Assembly: GCA_023409995.1 (NCBI GenBank)
Contig: JAEYQN010000107.1
Span: 1 to 55,400 of the forward strand
Direction: 5' to 3'
From: Cyanobacteria bacterium OH_CBB_238
Lineage (GTDB): Bacteria; Cyanobacteriota; Vampirovibrionia; Gastranaerophilales; Gastranaerophilaceae
Length of the DNA stretch: 55,400 nt
Below are positions 29,890-37,297 of this stretch, piece after piece. Below the pieces are notes generated by a model that did not search any database, was not told where the DNA came from, and worked only from the letters and a program-made list of their open reading frames with translations. Numbering within the stretch: position 1 is the stretch's first letter; each line of letters starts with the position of its first letter. A program made the position numbers and the translations under genes.

Positions 29890-29938
29890 AAAAAGTCCCT
29901 TTGTAGTACAATAATATTCGATTACGAAGGGATTTTTT
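29890..29938 (+). terminator. Hairpin terminating the GH13 gene and containing the cysS ribosome site
   Basis: The arms 29890-29907 and 29921-29938 pair over about 18 bp (three G-U pairs) around a 13-nt loop, ending in six T. The T run directly touches the cysS ATG (29939). AAGGGA (29927-29932), the only ribosome-site-like sequence for cysS, is inside the right arm. Confidence 0.75.
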
Positions 29939-31384
29939 ATGCTTAAGATTTTTAATTCACTTTCATCCGACTTAGAAGAATTTGTTCCAATTGAGCAAAA
30001 TAACGTTAAAATGTATGTATGTGGTCCTACTGTCTATGATCACCCCCATTTAGGACATGCAAGATGCTACATTACTTGGGATATGGTATACAGATATTTA
30101 AAATTCTTAGGTTATAATGTGACATATTGTAGAAATGTGACCGATGTTGACGATAAGATTTTGGCAAAAGCTAAGTCAGAAAATTCTTCACCAGAAGAGA
30201 TTTCGAAAAAATATTATGATATTTTCACGGAAAGTATGGCAAAATTAAATGTTCTAAAGCCTGATATTGAACCTTTTGCAACAAAAAATCTTGGAGAAAT
30301 GATTGCAATTGTTAAAAATCTTATTACTAAAGGGTTTGCATACGAGGTTGATGGTGATGTTTATTTTAAAGTTAAAAAATTTGCAGATTATGGAAAGTTA
30401 AGTAAGCAGCCTATTGATGATTTGGTTGCTGGGGCTAGAGTTGAAGCTTCATCTAAAAAGGAAGATGTTCTGGATTTTGCTTTATGGAAAAAAGATGAAG
30501 TAGATGGGTATAAATCGCCATGGGGACTTGGTCGACCTGGCTGGCACATCGAATGCAGTGCGATGGCAAAAAAACATTTAGCGCCACAAATTGATATACA
30601 TGCAGGCGGTGCAGATTTGGTTTTTCCTCATCACGAAAATGAAATAGCTCAATCTGAGTGTGCGAATGATTGTCAATTCGTGAAGTATTGGCTGCATAAT
30701 GGTTTTGTAACTATAAACAAAGAGAAAATGTCAAAATCATTGAAAAACTTTGTTTCAATAGATGCGTTATTAGAAAATTATGATGCAAATACGATAAGGT
30801 TCTTTATTCTGACCAATCATTATAGAATGCCTGTTGAGTTCAATGATATGGCATTATCGAGTGCTCAGGCTGGATTTAAACGATTAAAAACAGCAGTTAA
30901 TGAATCGTTAGAATTTCTAGGTGAAGGTAGCCTTATAAAAGATATAGACACATCAGAAGTTCAAAGTTTTAGAGAAGCTATGAATAACGACTTTAATACA
31001 TCTATGGCTTTGGCTATATTATTTGATTTGGCAACAGCAACAAACAAAGCAAAAGCCAATGCTGATAAAGAAGCTGTAATTAATAATCTTTCTGCTCTAG
31101 TAAGGTTGTTAGATACTCTTGGCTTTAAAGTCGAAAAGGAACAATTATCTCCTGAGGCATTACAGAAAAGATTAACTACAATATTAGATGATATAGACTT
31201 CTTGTCAGAGCAAGAAAAATTATTATCTTCATATGAGCTTATGGATAAAATAATATCAGTTAGAAATCAGGCAAGAGCTGAAAAAAACTGGGTTGTAGCT
31301 GATAAGATAAGAAGTATATTAGACAAAATAAATATAGTACTAAAGGATAATAAAGATAGTACAAACTGGCTAGAAAAGGCTTAG
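29939..31384 (+). CDS. cysS: Cysteinyl-tRNA synthetase
   Basis: This 481-residue class I aminoacyl-tRNA synthetase charges tRNA-Cys. It shows the N-terminal zinc-binding CGPTVYDHPHLGHAR (with HIGH variant HLGH), WHIECSAMAKKHL and the DIHAGGADLVFPHHENEIAQSE block carrying the other zinc ligands, and the KMSKS loop KEKMSKSLKNF. It is full length. Its translation start directly follows a stable hairpin (see 29890-29938). Confidence 0.98.
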   Translation: MLKIFNSLSSDLEEFVPIEQNNVKMYVCGPTVYDHPHLGHARCYITWDMVYRYLKFLGYNVTYCRNVTDVDDKILAKAKSENSSPEEISKKYYDIFTESMAKLNVLKPDIEPFATKNLGEMIAIVKNLITKGFAYEVDGDVYFKVKKFADYGKLSKQPIDDLVAGARVEASSKKEDVLDFALWKKDEVDGYKSPWGLGRPGWHIECSAMAKKHLAPQIDIHAGGADLVFPHHENEIAQSECANDCQFVKYWLHNGFVTINKEKMSKSLKNFVSIDALLENYDANTIRFFILTNHYRMPVEFNDMALSSAQAGFKRLKTAVNESLEFLGEGSLIKDIDTSEVQSFREAMNNDFNTSMALAILFDLATATNKAKANADKEAVINNLSALVRLLDTLGFKVEKEQLSPEALQKRLTTILDDIDFLSEQEKLLSSYELMDKIISVRNQARAEKNWVVADKIRSILDKINIVLKDNKDSTNWLEKA

Positions 31385-31459
31385 TTGGGGAACTTTTGTC
31401 TTTTTTTGATGTCTAGACAATAGTGAATTTAGTAATGTATTTATGAAGGATTTACAAGC

Positions 31460-31483
31460 AAAAAACATGCCATAGGCATGTTT
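31460..31483 (-). terminator. Terminator of the 30-residue membrane peptide gene
   Basis: A perfect 9-bp stem (31463-31471 with 31475-31483) has a 3-nt loop. Read on the minus strand it is followed by six T. It lies 30 nt after the stop codon of the small gene. Confidence 0.85.
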
Positions 31484-31513
31484 CTTGAAAATAGTTGGCT
31501 AAATACCATTCTA

Positions 31514-31606
31514 TTAATGCGCAGTACGCTTTTCTAAAATGCTAGGGATAGCAATTAAACCTAAGTACATAACCAATCCGAACAAAACTACATAGAATGC
31601 GTCCAT
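31514..31606 (-). CDS. 30-residue single-helix membrane peptide
   Basis: The minus-strand frame ATG 31606 to TAA 31514 encodes 30 residues, beginning MDAFYVVLFGLVMYLG. It is a near-continuous hydrophobic helix (about residues 4-24) capped by a positively charged end EKRTAH. AAAGGAAG lies 5 nt before the ATG, and a strong terminator follows 30 nt downstream, so this looks like a real one-gene transcript. Its shape (short acidic start, one helix, basic tail) recalls small subunits or regulators of membrane complexes. No homolog is recognised. It occupies an otherwise gene-free 336-bp gap after cysS. Confidence 0.7.
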   Translation of the reverse strand: MDAFYVVLFGLVMYLGLIAIPSILEKRTAH

Positions 31607-31648
31607 CACAAACTTCCTTTATAACTATACACTTATTAAGTACCCACA

Positions 31649-31677
31649 TTTGCCAAAAATTAAACATGTTTGGCAAA
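31649..31677. promoter_or_regulatory. Inverted repeat between the small membrane peptide and zinc-ribbon genes
   Basis: TTTGCCAAA (31649-31657) and TTTGGCAAA (31669-31677) form a perfect 9-bp inverted repeat separated by 11 nt, in the divergent promoter region of the two genes. The spacing puts arm centres 20 bp apart, about two helical turns, as for a dimeric regulator. A hairpin terminator reading is less likely because an A run precedes the T run. Confidence 0.45.
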
Positions 31678-31720
31678 AAAAATTTTTTTAGGGTTTGTGA
31701 TTAAGATAGTGAGGTATATG

Positions 31721-32059
31721 ATGGATAAGCAGAAGCTTAAGAGATTGTTCTCGGACTTATGTTGTTCAGAGTGCAAATGTGATTTCGATGAGGATTCTAT
31801 TCAAATAGTTAGAAAAGAAGATTGCTTGTATGTTGTGCAGGTCGTTTGCCAGCATTGTGGTAAATCTTTTGGATTGGCATTTTTAGGCCTTGAATCTATA
31901 ACTTTAAAGCCAGAGGACGTTGAAGAAGCATATGTTCCACTAAAAATTACCGAGGGGCCTGAGCCAATTTCGGCCGATGATGTTTTGGATGCCCATTCGT
32001 TCATTAAAAACTTGGAAGCTGACTGGCAAAAGTTTATACCAGAAGACTTTAAGGATTAG
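31721..32059 (+). CDS. Small zinc-ribbon protein, unknown
   Basis: This 112-residue acidic protein has two Cys pairs: a CCSECKC cluster near residue 12 and CQHCGKSFG near 41, spaced as in a zinc ribbon. The remainder (PEDVEEAYVPL...SADDVLDAHSFIKNLEADW) is acidic and helical. The start was set at ATG 31721, 5 nt after GAGGT; ATG 31718 just before it is possible, and the longer in-frame TTG 31670 is unlikely because it falls in the inverted repeat. The function is unknown. Confidence 0.75.
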   Translation: MDKQKLKRLFSDLCCSECKCDFDEDSIQIVRKEDCLYVVQVVCQHCGKSFGLAFLGLESITLKPEDVEEAYVPLKITEGPEPISADDVLDAHSFIKNLEADWQKFIPEDFKD

Positions 32060-32078
32060 TCCTTAAAGTCTTCTTTTT
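32041..32078 (+). terminator. Terminator overlapping the zinc-ribbon gene end
   Basis: A perfect 15-bp stem (32041-32055 with 32060-32074) has a 4-nt loop TTAG that contains most of the TAG stop codon. It is followed by TTTTT. The last five codons of the gene double as the left arm. Confidence 0.93.
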
Positions 32079-32099
32079 GATTGTTTTATTTGTTATTTA

Positions 32100-33593
32100 T
32101 TATTGCTCTTGAATTGTAATTCGACCATCTTTTGCTATTTCAAAAGGTTGGTTATTTAGCTTTGAAATATAGTCTGAAGTTACTTTATCTTTGTCAAATT
32201 CATAATATTCAATTAGACTGTCCATTTTATTTAGCATTGTAAATTTGTCATTACCTTGGCAAATAAAATCATCGTATATTGCAGTGTATTTTTTATTTGG
32301 GTCGGGATTATTGACATCAATAGAATGCTTTTGATTGTTGTTATCTATATAAGTTGCTTCAACCACCTTGCCATCTTTATTAAGCGTGTATGTCATTCCT
32401 GAAACTTGCATTATATTTGGTTTGTTATCAGGCGATTTCAAAGATGTACCACCGTGGTTCAGCGCATCAATAAGTTCTTTTTCCGTAATTTGAACTTTGC
32501 ATAAACGATTTTTAAATGGGAATATGCTAGAGATATCTCTTGCTGTTATGCTTCCTGCAACAAGGTTTCCTCTAAAGTTTGCTGAATTAATAAGAACTAT
32601 ATCTGCTCCAAGCTCTTTTTTTACAGCATCTGCAACGAAGTCTGCACAAGCATTTTCTTCAATCAATGAGTTTTTTGGGTATCCTGGGGAGTTTTTTAAC
32701 ACGCCTATTTGAGGGGATGGCCCTAAAATTTTATCTGTTTGAGTTGTCATTATTAAGCTTTTAGAGTAGTCTTTCGTTGGAATTACTGAATTTTCTGCTT
32801 TTTTAATTTTGCCACTTGCATCAAATTCAAGATCTAAGACACCAAAATTGTGCCCGTCTCTACCAGCTTGGGTTATAACAACCGGATCGCCGGTGCTCGT
32901 GTAAAATAGATTCTCACCCTCTTTTATTCCTTTTATCAAGTCATGTGAGTGTCCGCCTAAAATTACATCTACACCTTTTACTGTTTGAGCAATTTTCTTG
33001 TCTTCGACATTTCCTGTGTGAGAAAGTACAATTACTTTATTTACTCCTTGTTTTTCAAGTCCATCAACTTCTTCTTGTAGTTCTTTTAGTGTTTCTTGTT
33101 CATTATCTATGGTAATTCCTTCTAAGAGTTTTGGCGATTTAATTCTATGCATTATATCAATAGGTTGTAATCCAATGATTCCATATTTGTTTCCATTTTC
33201 TTCTATGATTGTTGATCTAGCTACCTTGCCATTTAATTTAGAATCATCAGGAATATTCATATTCATTCCTAAAAATTTTGTTTTTATATTTGATATGAAT
33301 CCAGCTAATGTTGAAACTGAACCATCAATTTCATGGTTTCCAATTGTTGTAGCTTGAATACCTGCCGTTTGTAAAAAATTTGCGGCGACTTGATTTGTTT
33401 TCTTGTCCCCGCCTATAAAAATATCTCCAGATGAAAGTTTGAGAGCATCAGATTTTTGCTGTTTTGCATATGAGTCAAACTGTGTTGATGCACTTGTTAT
33501 TTGCTCCATTTTCGGAACTTGACCGTGAATGTCATTAATGTAAAATATTGAGGTTTTAACATTAGTTGACGGTGCTGAAACTGAATTTACCAT
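32100..33593 (-). CDS. UshA-like metallophosphatase / 5'-nucleotidase family protein
   Basis: This 497-residue two-domain protein has an N-terminal calcineurin-like domain with metal motifs YINDIHGQV (D21, H23), SSGDIFIGG (D57), TIGNHEIDG (N86, H87), VLSHTG, and GGHSHD. A C-terminal 5'-nucleotidase domain follows (about 310-490) with NSANFRGNL and HGGTS substrate-binding segments. Family members hydrolyse nucleotides or UDP-sugars, usually outside the cytoplasm. This copy has no signal peptide (it starts MVNSVSAPSTN), which is unusual. It is monocistronic. Confidence 0.87.
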   Translation of the reverse strand: MVNSVSAPSTNVKTSIFYINDIHGQVPKMEQITSASTQFDSYAKQQKSDALKLSSGDIFIGGDKKTNQVAANFLQTAGIQATTIGNHEIDGSVSTLAGFISNIKTKFLGMNMNIPDDSKLNGKVARSTIIEENGNKYGIIGLQPIDIMHRIKSPKLLEGITIDNEQETLKELQEEVDGLEKQGVNKVIVLSHTGNVEDKKIAQTVKGVDVILGGHSHDLIKGIKEGENLFYTSTGDPVVITQAGRDGHNFGVLDLEFDASGKIKKAENSVIPTKDYSKSLIMTTQTDKILGPSPQIGVLKNSPGYPKNSLIEENACADFVADAVKKELGADIVLINSANFRGNLVAGSITARDISSIFPFKNRLCKVQITEKELIDALNHGGTSLKSPDNKPNIMQVSGMTYTLNKDGKVVEATYIDNNNQKHSIDVNNPDPNKKYTAIYDDFICQGNDKFTMLNKMDSLIEYYEFDKDKVTSDYISKLNNQPFEIAKDGRITIQEQ

Positions 33594-33739
33594 TTTTTAC
33601 CACACTTTTAACTGCCTATGTTATTTTCAAGTTGCCTGAATATCTTTTTTGCCATGATTTGTGGTTTTATTTAATAAATGTTACATATTTCCTGTATAAA
33701 TTAATTTTAAATAAAAATTGTCTCTTATAAGGTAATTAA

Positions 33740-34408
33740 TTAATATTGCTCTTTTGTTGTGATCAGTTGTGCAAGCAATAAATCTTTCTCTGTAGTGATC
33801 TTAAAATTTGTATATTCGCTCTCAACAACAAAAACATCTGTGCCGATTTTTTCTAGCATTCCCGCATCGTCACTGTAGTTTTGACCTTCCAGTTGTTGAT
33901 GTACACTAAAAATAAGTTCAAAATTAAATACTTGAGGTGTTTGCACATTCCATAGTGTTTCTCTATTTGGTGTTTCTATAATTTTGTTATCTTTGTCCAC
34001 AATTTTTATTGTATCAATTGCTTTTACTGCTGCAATTACAGCTTTTTTATCAATTACAGATGCAAGACATTTTTCAATGATTTTTTTTGTTATTAATGGT
34101 CTGGCTGCATCATGAATGGCTACATAATCACAATTTTTGCAAGCTTTTAGTGCATTATATACAGACTCTTGACGAGTTTTTCCACCTAATACAATGTTTA
34201 TATTTGAATAGGCTTTTAACATTTCTTCCAATATCGGTTTTAGCTCTTCTGAAGCAGGGATGATTATTTGATTTATCTTTTCAGATGATAGAAGCACTTC
34301 AACCGTATTTACTATAACTGGTTTTCCATTTAGTAATTCCAGTAACTTATTCCCTTTTTTGTATCTAGACGAAGAGCCGCCTGCTGGTATTATTCCTATA
34401 ATGTTCAT
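33740..34408 (-). CDS. ispD: 2-C-methyl-D-erythritol 4-phosphate cytidylyltransferase
   Basis: This 222-residue MEP-pathway enzyme makes CDP-methylerythritol from MEP and CTP. It shows the nucleotide-binding loop IIPAGGSSSRYKKGNKLLELLNGKPV, the conserved VLGGKTRQESVYNAL, the DAARPLI motif, and TPQVFNFELI. Its ATG overlaps the thiL stop (TAATG). Together with ispG at 50 kb it shows isoprenoids are made by the MEP route. Confidence 0.96.
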   Translation of the reverse strand: MNIIGIIPAGGSSSRYKKGNKLLELLNGKPVIVNTVEVLLSSEKINQIIIPASEELKPILEEMLKAYSNINIVLGGKTRQESVYNALKACKNCDYVAIHDAARPLITKKIIEKCLASVIDKKAVIAAVKAIDTIKIVDKDNKIIETPNRETLWNVQTPQVFNFELIFSVHQQLEGQNYSDDAGMLEKIGTDVFVVESEYTNFKITTEKDLLLAQLITTKEQY

Positions 34409-35367
34409 TATTTCCTCTCAAAATGGTTATAACTTTTTTCTTCAAACACTTCTCTATTTACTACAGTTTCGGTATCATTATCTTTTATTATTACTTCTCC
34501 CCCTGTTTTTTTTTCACAGACTTTTCCTATTAACGTAAACTTATCTTTTGGAAGTTTTAAGTATGTTTCCTTCTCTATGCAGGCAAGTAGTTCATAATCT
34601 TCTCCTCCCCACATAATCCAGTTTTTATAATTAATATTTGATTGCTGAGCTATTTGTACGATGTCCTTATCAAAAGGGATTTGTTCAAGACTTACTTCGA
34701 GCTTACAGCCACTACTGTTTGCTATTTTGTATAATGCATCAATAAGTCCATCTGAAGTGTCCATTAGTGCAATATTTTTTGTAATGTTGGATCTCAAAAT
34801 CTCAGATTCTTTCAATCTGGCAGTTGGTGCTATATGTTTAGTTATAATTTTCTCAGTGGACTTGATATTGTTTTGTAGACAATATAATCCACAAGCACTG
34901 GATCCATATGTCCCTGTTGTTATAATATAATCGCCAGGATTAGCATATTTCCTTCCTGATAAGTGGTCACAGGCTTTTTTCCCAATTGCACAAACTGAAA
35001 TAAAAAGTTTATCACTGCCTGTTATGTCACCTCCAGCAATTTTTAAACCAATTTTGCTGCAAGTGTCATTGACTCCCCGATAAAAGTCTCTAATAAAAAC
35101 TTCATCCAAATATTGTGGTATGGATAGAGATATTGTTGCGTATTCTGGTAATGACAAGCTAGCAGCAATATCACTTAAGTTTACCATTAATGATTTTATT
35201 CCTAGGTTATATGCGTTTGTGGTTGATAGAGAAAAATGAATATCTTCAATCAATGAGTCTTGAGTAATAAAAATACCAAGATTTTTCAAATAAGCACAAT
35301 CATCACCTAATAGGCTGTTGTTGCTTAGGGTGTTATTTATAAGCTCTAATAATCCTAATTCTTTCAT
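34408..35367 (-). CDS. thiL: Thiamine-monophosphate kinase
   Basis: This 319-residue enzyme phosphorylates thiamine monophosphate to the active cofactor thiamine diphosphate. It belongs to the PurM/ThiL ATP-binding fold: GDDCAYLKN near the N-terminus, ITQDSLIEDIHF, KSLMVNLSDIAA, KIAGGDITGSDKLFISVCAIG, MDTSDGLIDAL, and GGEDYELLACI are all typical. It is the first gene of a thiL-ispD pair. Confidence 0.95.
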   Translation of the reverse strand: MKELGLLELINNTLSNNSLLGDDCAYLKNLGIFITQDSLIEDIHFSLSTTNAYNLGIKSLMVNLSDIAASLSLPEYATISLSIPQYLDEVFIRDFYRGVNDTCSKIGLKIAGGDITGSDKLFISVCAIGKKACDHLSGRKYANPGDYIITTGTYGSSACGLYCLQNNIKSTEKIITKHIAPTARLKESEILRSNITKNIALMDTSDGLIDALYKIANSSGCKLEVSLEQIPFDKDIVQIAQQSNINYKNWIMWGGEDYELLACIEKETYLKLPKDKFTLIGKVCEKKTGGEVIIKDNDTETVVNREVFEEKSYNHFERK

Positions 35368-35504
35368 TGTTTAATTGTAACACTAAATTTAGCGCGGTGC
35401 TTTTAGCCTATTTGTAAAAATTGTTAAGAAAAAAGTGCTATTTTTACACTTAATCTATCTTTTATTCTGTTAGCGAGTAAAATTTAATTAATGGATTTTA
35501 GTTT

Positions 35505-35515
35505 TATAATAGAGG
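35505..35515 (+). promoter_or_regulatory. -10 box and ribosome site of pgi
   Basis: TATAAT at 35505-35510 is followed by GAGG at 35512-35515 and ATG 35523, giving a leader of only a few nt that still could carry the ribosome site. No strong -35 box is visible (TTAATT at 35485-35490 is weak). Confidence 0.4.
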
Positions 35516-35522
35516 TAGTGTA

Positions 35523-36908
35523 ATGATTCAATTCAGCTATAGTAATGTTCGATCTGACATTATTGGTCAAGAGCATGGTCTTAATATTGAAGAAGAATTT
35601 AATAGTTATAAAGACCAGATTACTCAAATTATTGCTGATTTGAATTCTAGAAAAGATAAGCCGGGGCAATGGCTTCAATGGATGAATCTTGGCTATAACG
35701 AAGAGACTGTATGGTATGCAAAAGAATTTGCAGCAATGGTTAAAGGTCGTTTTGATAATGTACTTGTTCTTGGTATTGGAGGTTCTGCTCTTGGTGGAAT
35801 GGCTGTTTGTGAAGCCCTTCTAACACCTTATTGGAATTTTTTAACTGAAGAACAGAGAGAGAAATCACCTCGTATTTTCTTTTTGGATAACATTGATCCA
35901 GATCAGATGGAGTCTTTACTAAACATTTTAGACTTGAAAAAAACATTGGTGAATGTAATCACTAAATCCGGCTCTACAGCTGAAACTATGTCGCAGTATA
36001 TGGTAGTAAAAGATAGATTAGAAAAAGAGCTTGGTGATGATTATAGAAAAAATATAGTTGCAACTACTGATAAACAGACTGGTATTTTAAGGCAACTTTC
36101 GGATCAAGAAGGCTACAAAACTTTTGTTGTACCTGATGATGTAGGAGGAAGATTTTCTGTATTTTCTGCAGTTGGACTTGTTCCTTTTGCATTAGTTGGT
36201 CTTGATGTTGATGAAATAATCCAAGGTATTAAAGACATGGATCTTGTTTTAAAAAATATCGATATATGGCATAACATTGCTGCTCAAAACGCTTTAATTC
36301 ATTATCTAATGGATACAAAAAAGGGTAAAAATTTATCAGTTATGATGCCTTATTCAAGCAGGCTTAAATATATTTCTGACTGGTATGTTCAACTGTGGGC
36401 AGAATCTTTGGGTAAAGAGTATGACAGAAACAACAATAAAGTTAATGTTGGCCCTACACCTATAAAAGCTTTAGGTGCTACGGATCAACACTCACAGATT
36501 CAACTTTATAATGAAGGGCCAAATGACAAAGTCATTTCTTTCATAAGAGTTAAAGATTTTGATACTACATTAGAAATACCTAAAATATTTGAGTATACAG
36601 GTATTGGCTATTTGGGTGGAAAGACTATTAATGATCTTTTAGATGCTGAGGCAGATTCAACTCGAGTGGCACTTACAGATTTTAACAGACCAAATGTGAC
36701 TTTTACTTTGCCTAAGATTGACGGGTACCATGTTGCTCAGTTGATGTATCTTTTGGAAGTTCAGACTGCAATTGCCGGTGAATTATATAATATAAATGCA
36801 TTTAACCAGCCCGGAGTTGAACAGGCTAAAAATTATACCTATGCATTAATGGGAAGAGCAGGATATGAAGATTCTGCTGATCATTTAAAAGAAAAATTAG
36901 CTAGATAA
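35523..36908 (+). CDS. pgi: Glucose-6-phosphate isomerase
   Basis: This 461-residue glycolytic enzyme interconverts glucose-6-phosphate and fructose-6-phosphate. Sugar-phosphate isomerase motifs are clear: VLVLGIGGSALGGMA (about 80-94), VITKSGSTAETMSQY, DDVGGRFSVFSAVGLVP, GATDQHSQIQLYNEGP (catalytic His region), and the C-terminal NAFNQPGVEQAKNYTY. The length fits the shorter Firmicutes/cyanobacteria-like group rather than the 550-residue E. coli type. A good terminator follows. Confidence 0.98.
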   Translation: MIQFSYSNVRSDIIGQEHGLNIEEEFNSYKDQITQIIADLNSRKDKPGQWLQWMNLGYNEETVWYAKEFAAMVKGRFDNVLVLGIGGSALGGMAVCEALLTPYWNFLTEEQREKSPRIFFLDNIDPDQMESLLNILDLKKTLVNVITKSGSTAETMSQYMVVKDRLEKELGDDYRKNIVATTDKQTGILRQLSDQEGYKTFVVPDDVGGRFSVFSAVGLVPFALVGLDVDEIIQGIKDMDLVLKNIDIWHNIAAQNALIHYLMDTKKGKNLSVMMPYSSRLKYISDWYVQLWAESLGKEYDRNNNKVNVGPTPIKALGATDQHSQIQLYNEGPNDKVISFIRVKDFDTTLEIPKIFEYTGIGYLGGKTINDLLDAEADSTRVALTDFNRPNVTFTLPKIDGYHVAQLMYLLEVQTAIAGELYNINAFNQPGVEQAKNYTYALMGRAGYEDSADHLKEKLAR

Positions 36909-36911
36909 AAT

Positions 36912-36938
36912 AAAAAAGAAGTCTTATGACTTCTTTTT
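36912..36938. terminator. Bidirectional terminator between pgi and the 85-residue protein gene
   Basis: An 11-bp perfect stem AAAAAGAAGTC / GACTTCTTTTT has a TTAT loop (36924-36927), with A and T runs on both sides. Confidence 0.92.
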
Positions 36939-36943
36939 ACTGA

Positions 36944-37201
36944 TTATACATATTGTTCGTCTTGCATTGCTAAACCGCAAATTTGGTTAGACATAACACA
37001 GAATTTCTTGACAGGTCCCAACGCTTCTTTTTCTATTAATTTTGCTGTTGGAGAGTTTGATCGAAGGATTAGTGAAAGTTCGTCATACACAGCCTGTGGA
37101 TTTTCAAAGTATAGAACAATTGGCGCTGCTGTCCCTTTTAAAAAGATAAATAAGGCTGTTCTTATTTTAATCTGAGGCGGTTGTCCAAACTGTTGTTGCA
37201 T
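36944..37201 (-). CDS. Small unknown cytoplasmic protein
   Basis: This 85-residue protein starts MQQQFGQPPQIKIRTALFIFLKG. It has alternating strands and one helix (NPQAVYDELSLILRSNS) and ends with a Cys-containing segment (KKFCVMSNQICGLAM). It has no signal peptide and no membrane helix. An AGGAGAG ribosome site lies just upstream on the minus strand. It is a single-gene unit flanked by terminators. The family is not recognised. Confidence 0.7.
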   Translation of the reverse strand: MQQQFGQPPQIKIRTALFIFLKGTAAPIVLYFENPQAVYDELSLILRSNSPTAKLIEKEALGPVKKFCVMSNQICGLAMQDEQYV

Positions 37202-37266
37202 AATTCTCTCCTATAAGACACATCGTTTATTTAAAAGTATCTCAACAGTGGTATTGTTGTCAAGTT

Positions 37267-37296
37267 AAAAGCCACCTATATAGTAGGTGGCTTTTT
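37267..37296. terminator. Terminator after the 576-residue protein gene
   Basis: An 11-bp perfect stem (37267-37277 with 37285-37295) has a 7-nt loop. Read leftward it ends the 37298-39028 gene; it has T runs on both strands. Confidence 0.9.
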
Positions 37297-37297
37297 G

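Noticed and set aside
31385..31513. Possible riboswitch or sRNA in the A/T-rich stretch after cysS
   Set aside because: Apart from the hairpin assigned as the terminator of the small membrane peptide gene, I could not find consistent paired elements or a known riboswitch pattern.
31721..32059. Selenocysteine or frameshift reading for the CCSECKC protein
   Set aside because: No in-frame TGA is present and the frame runs cleanly to TAG; a zinc ribbon explains the cysteines.
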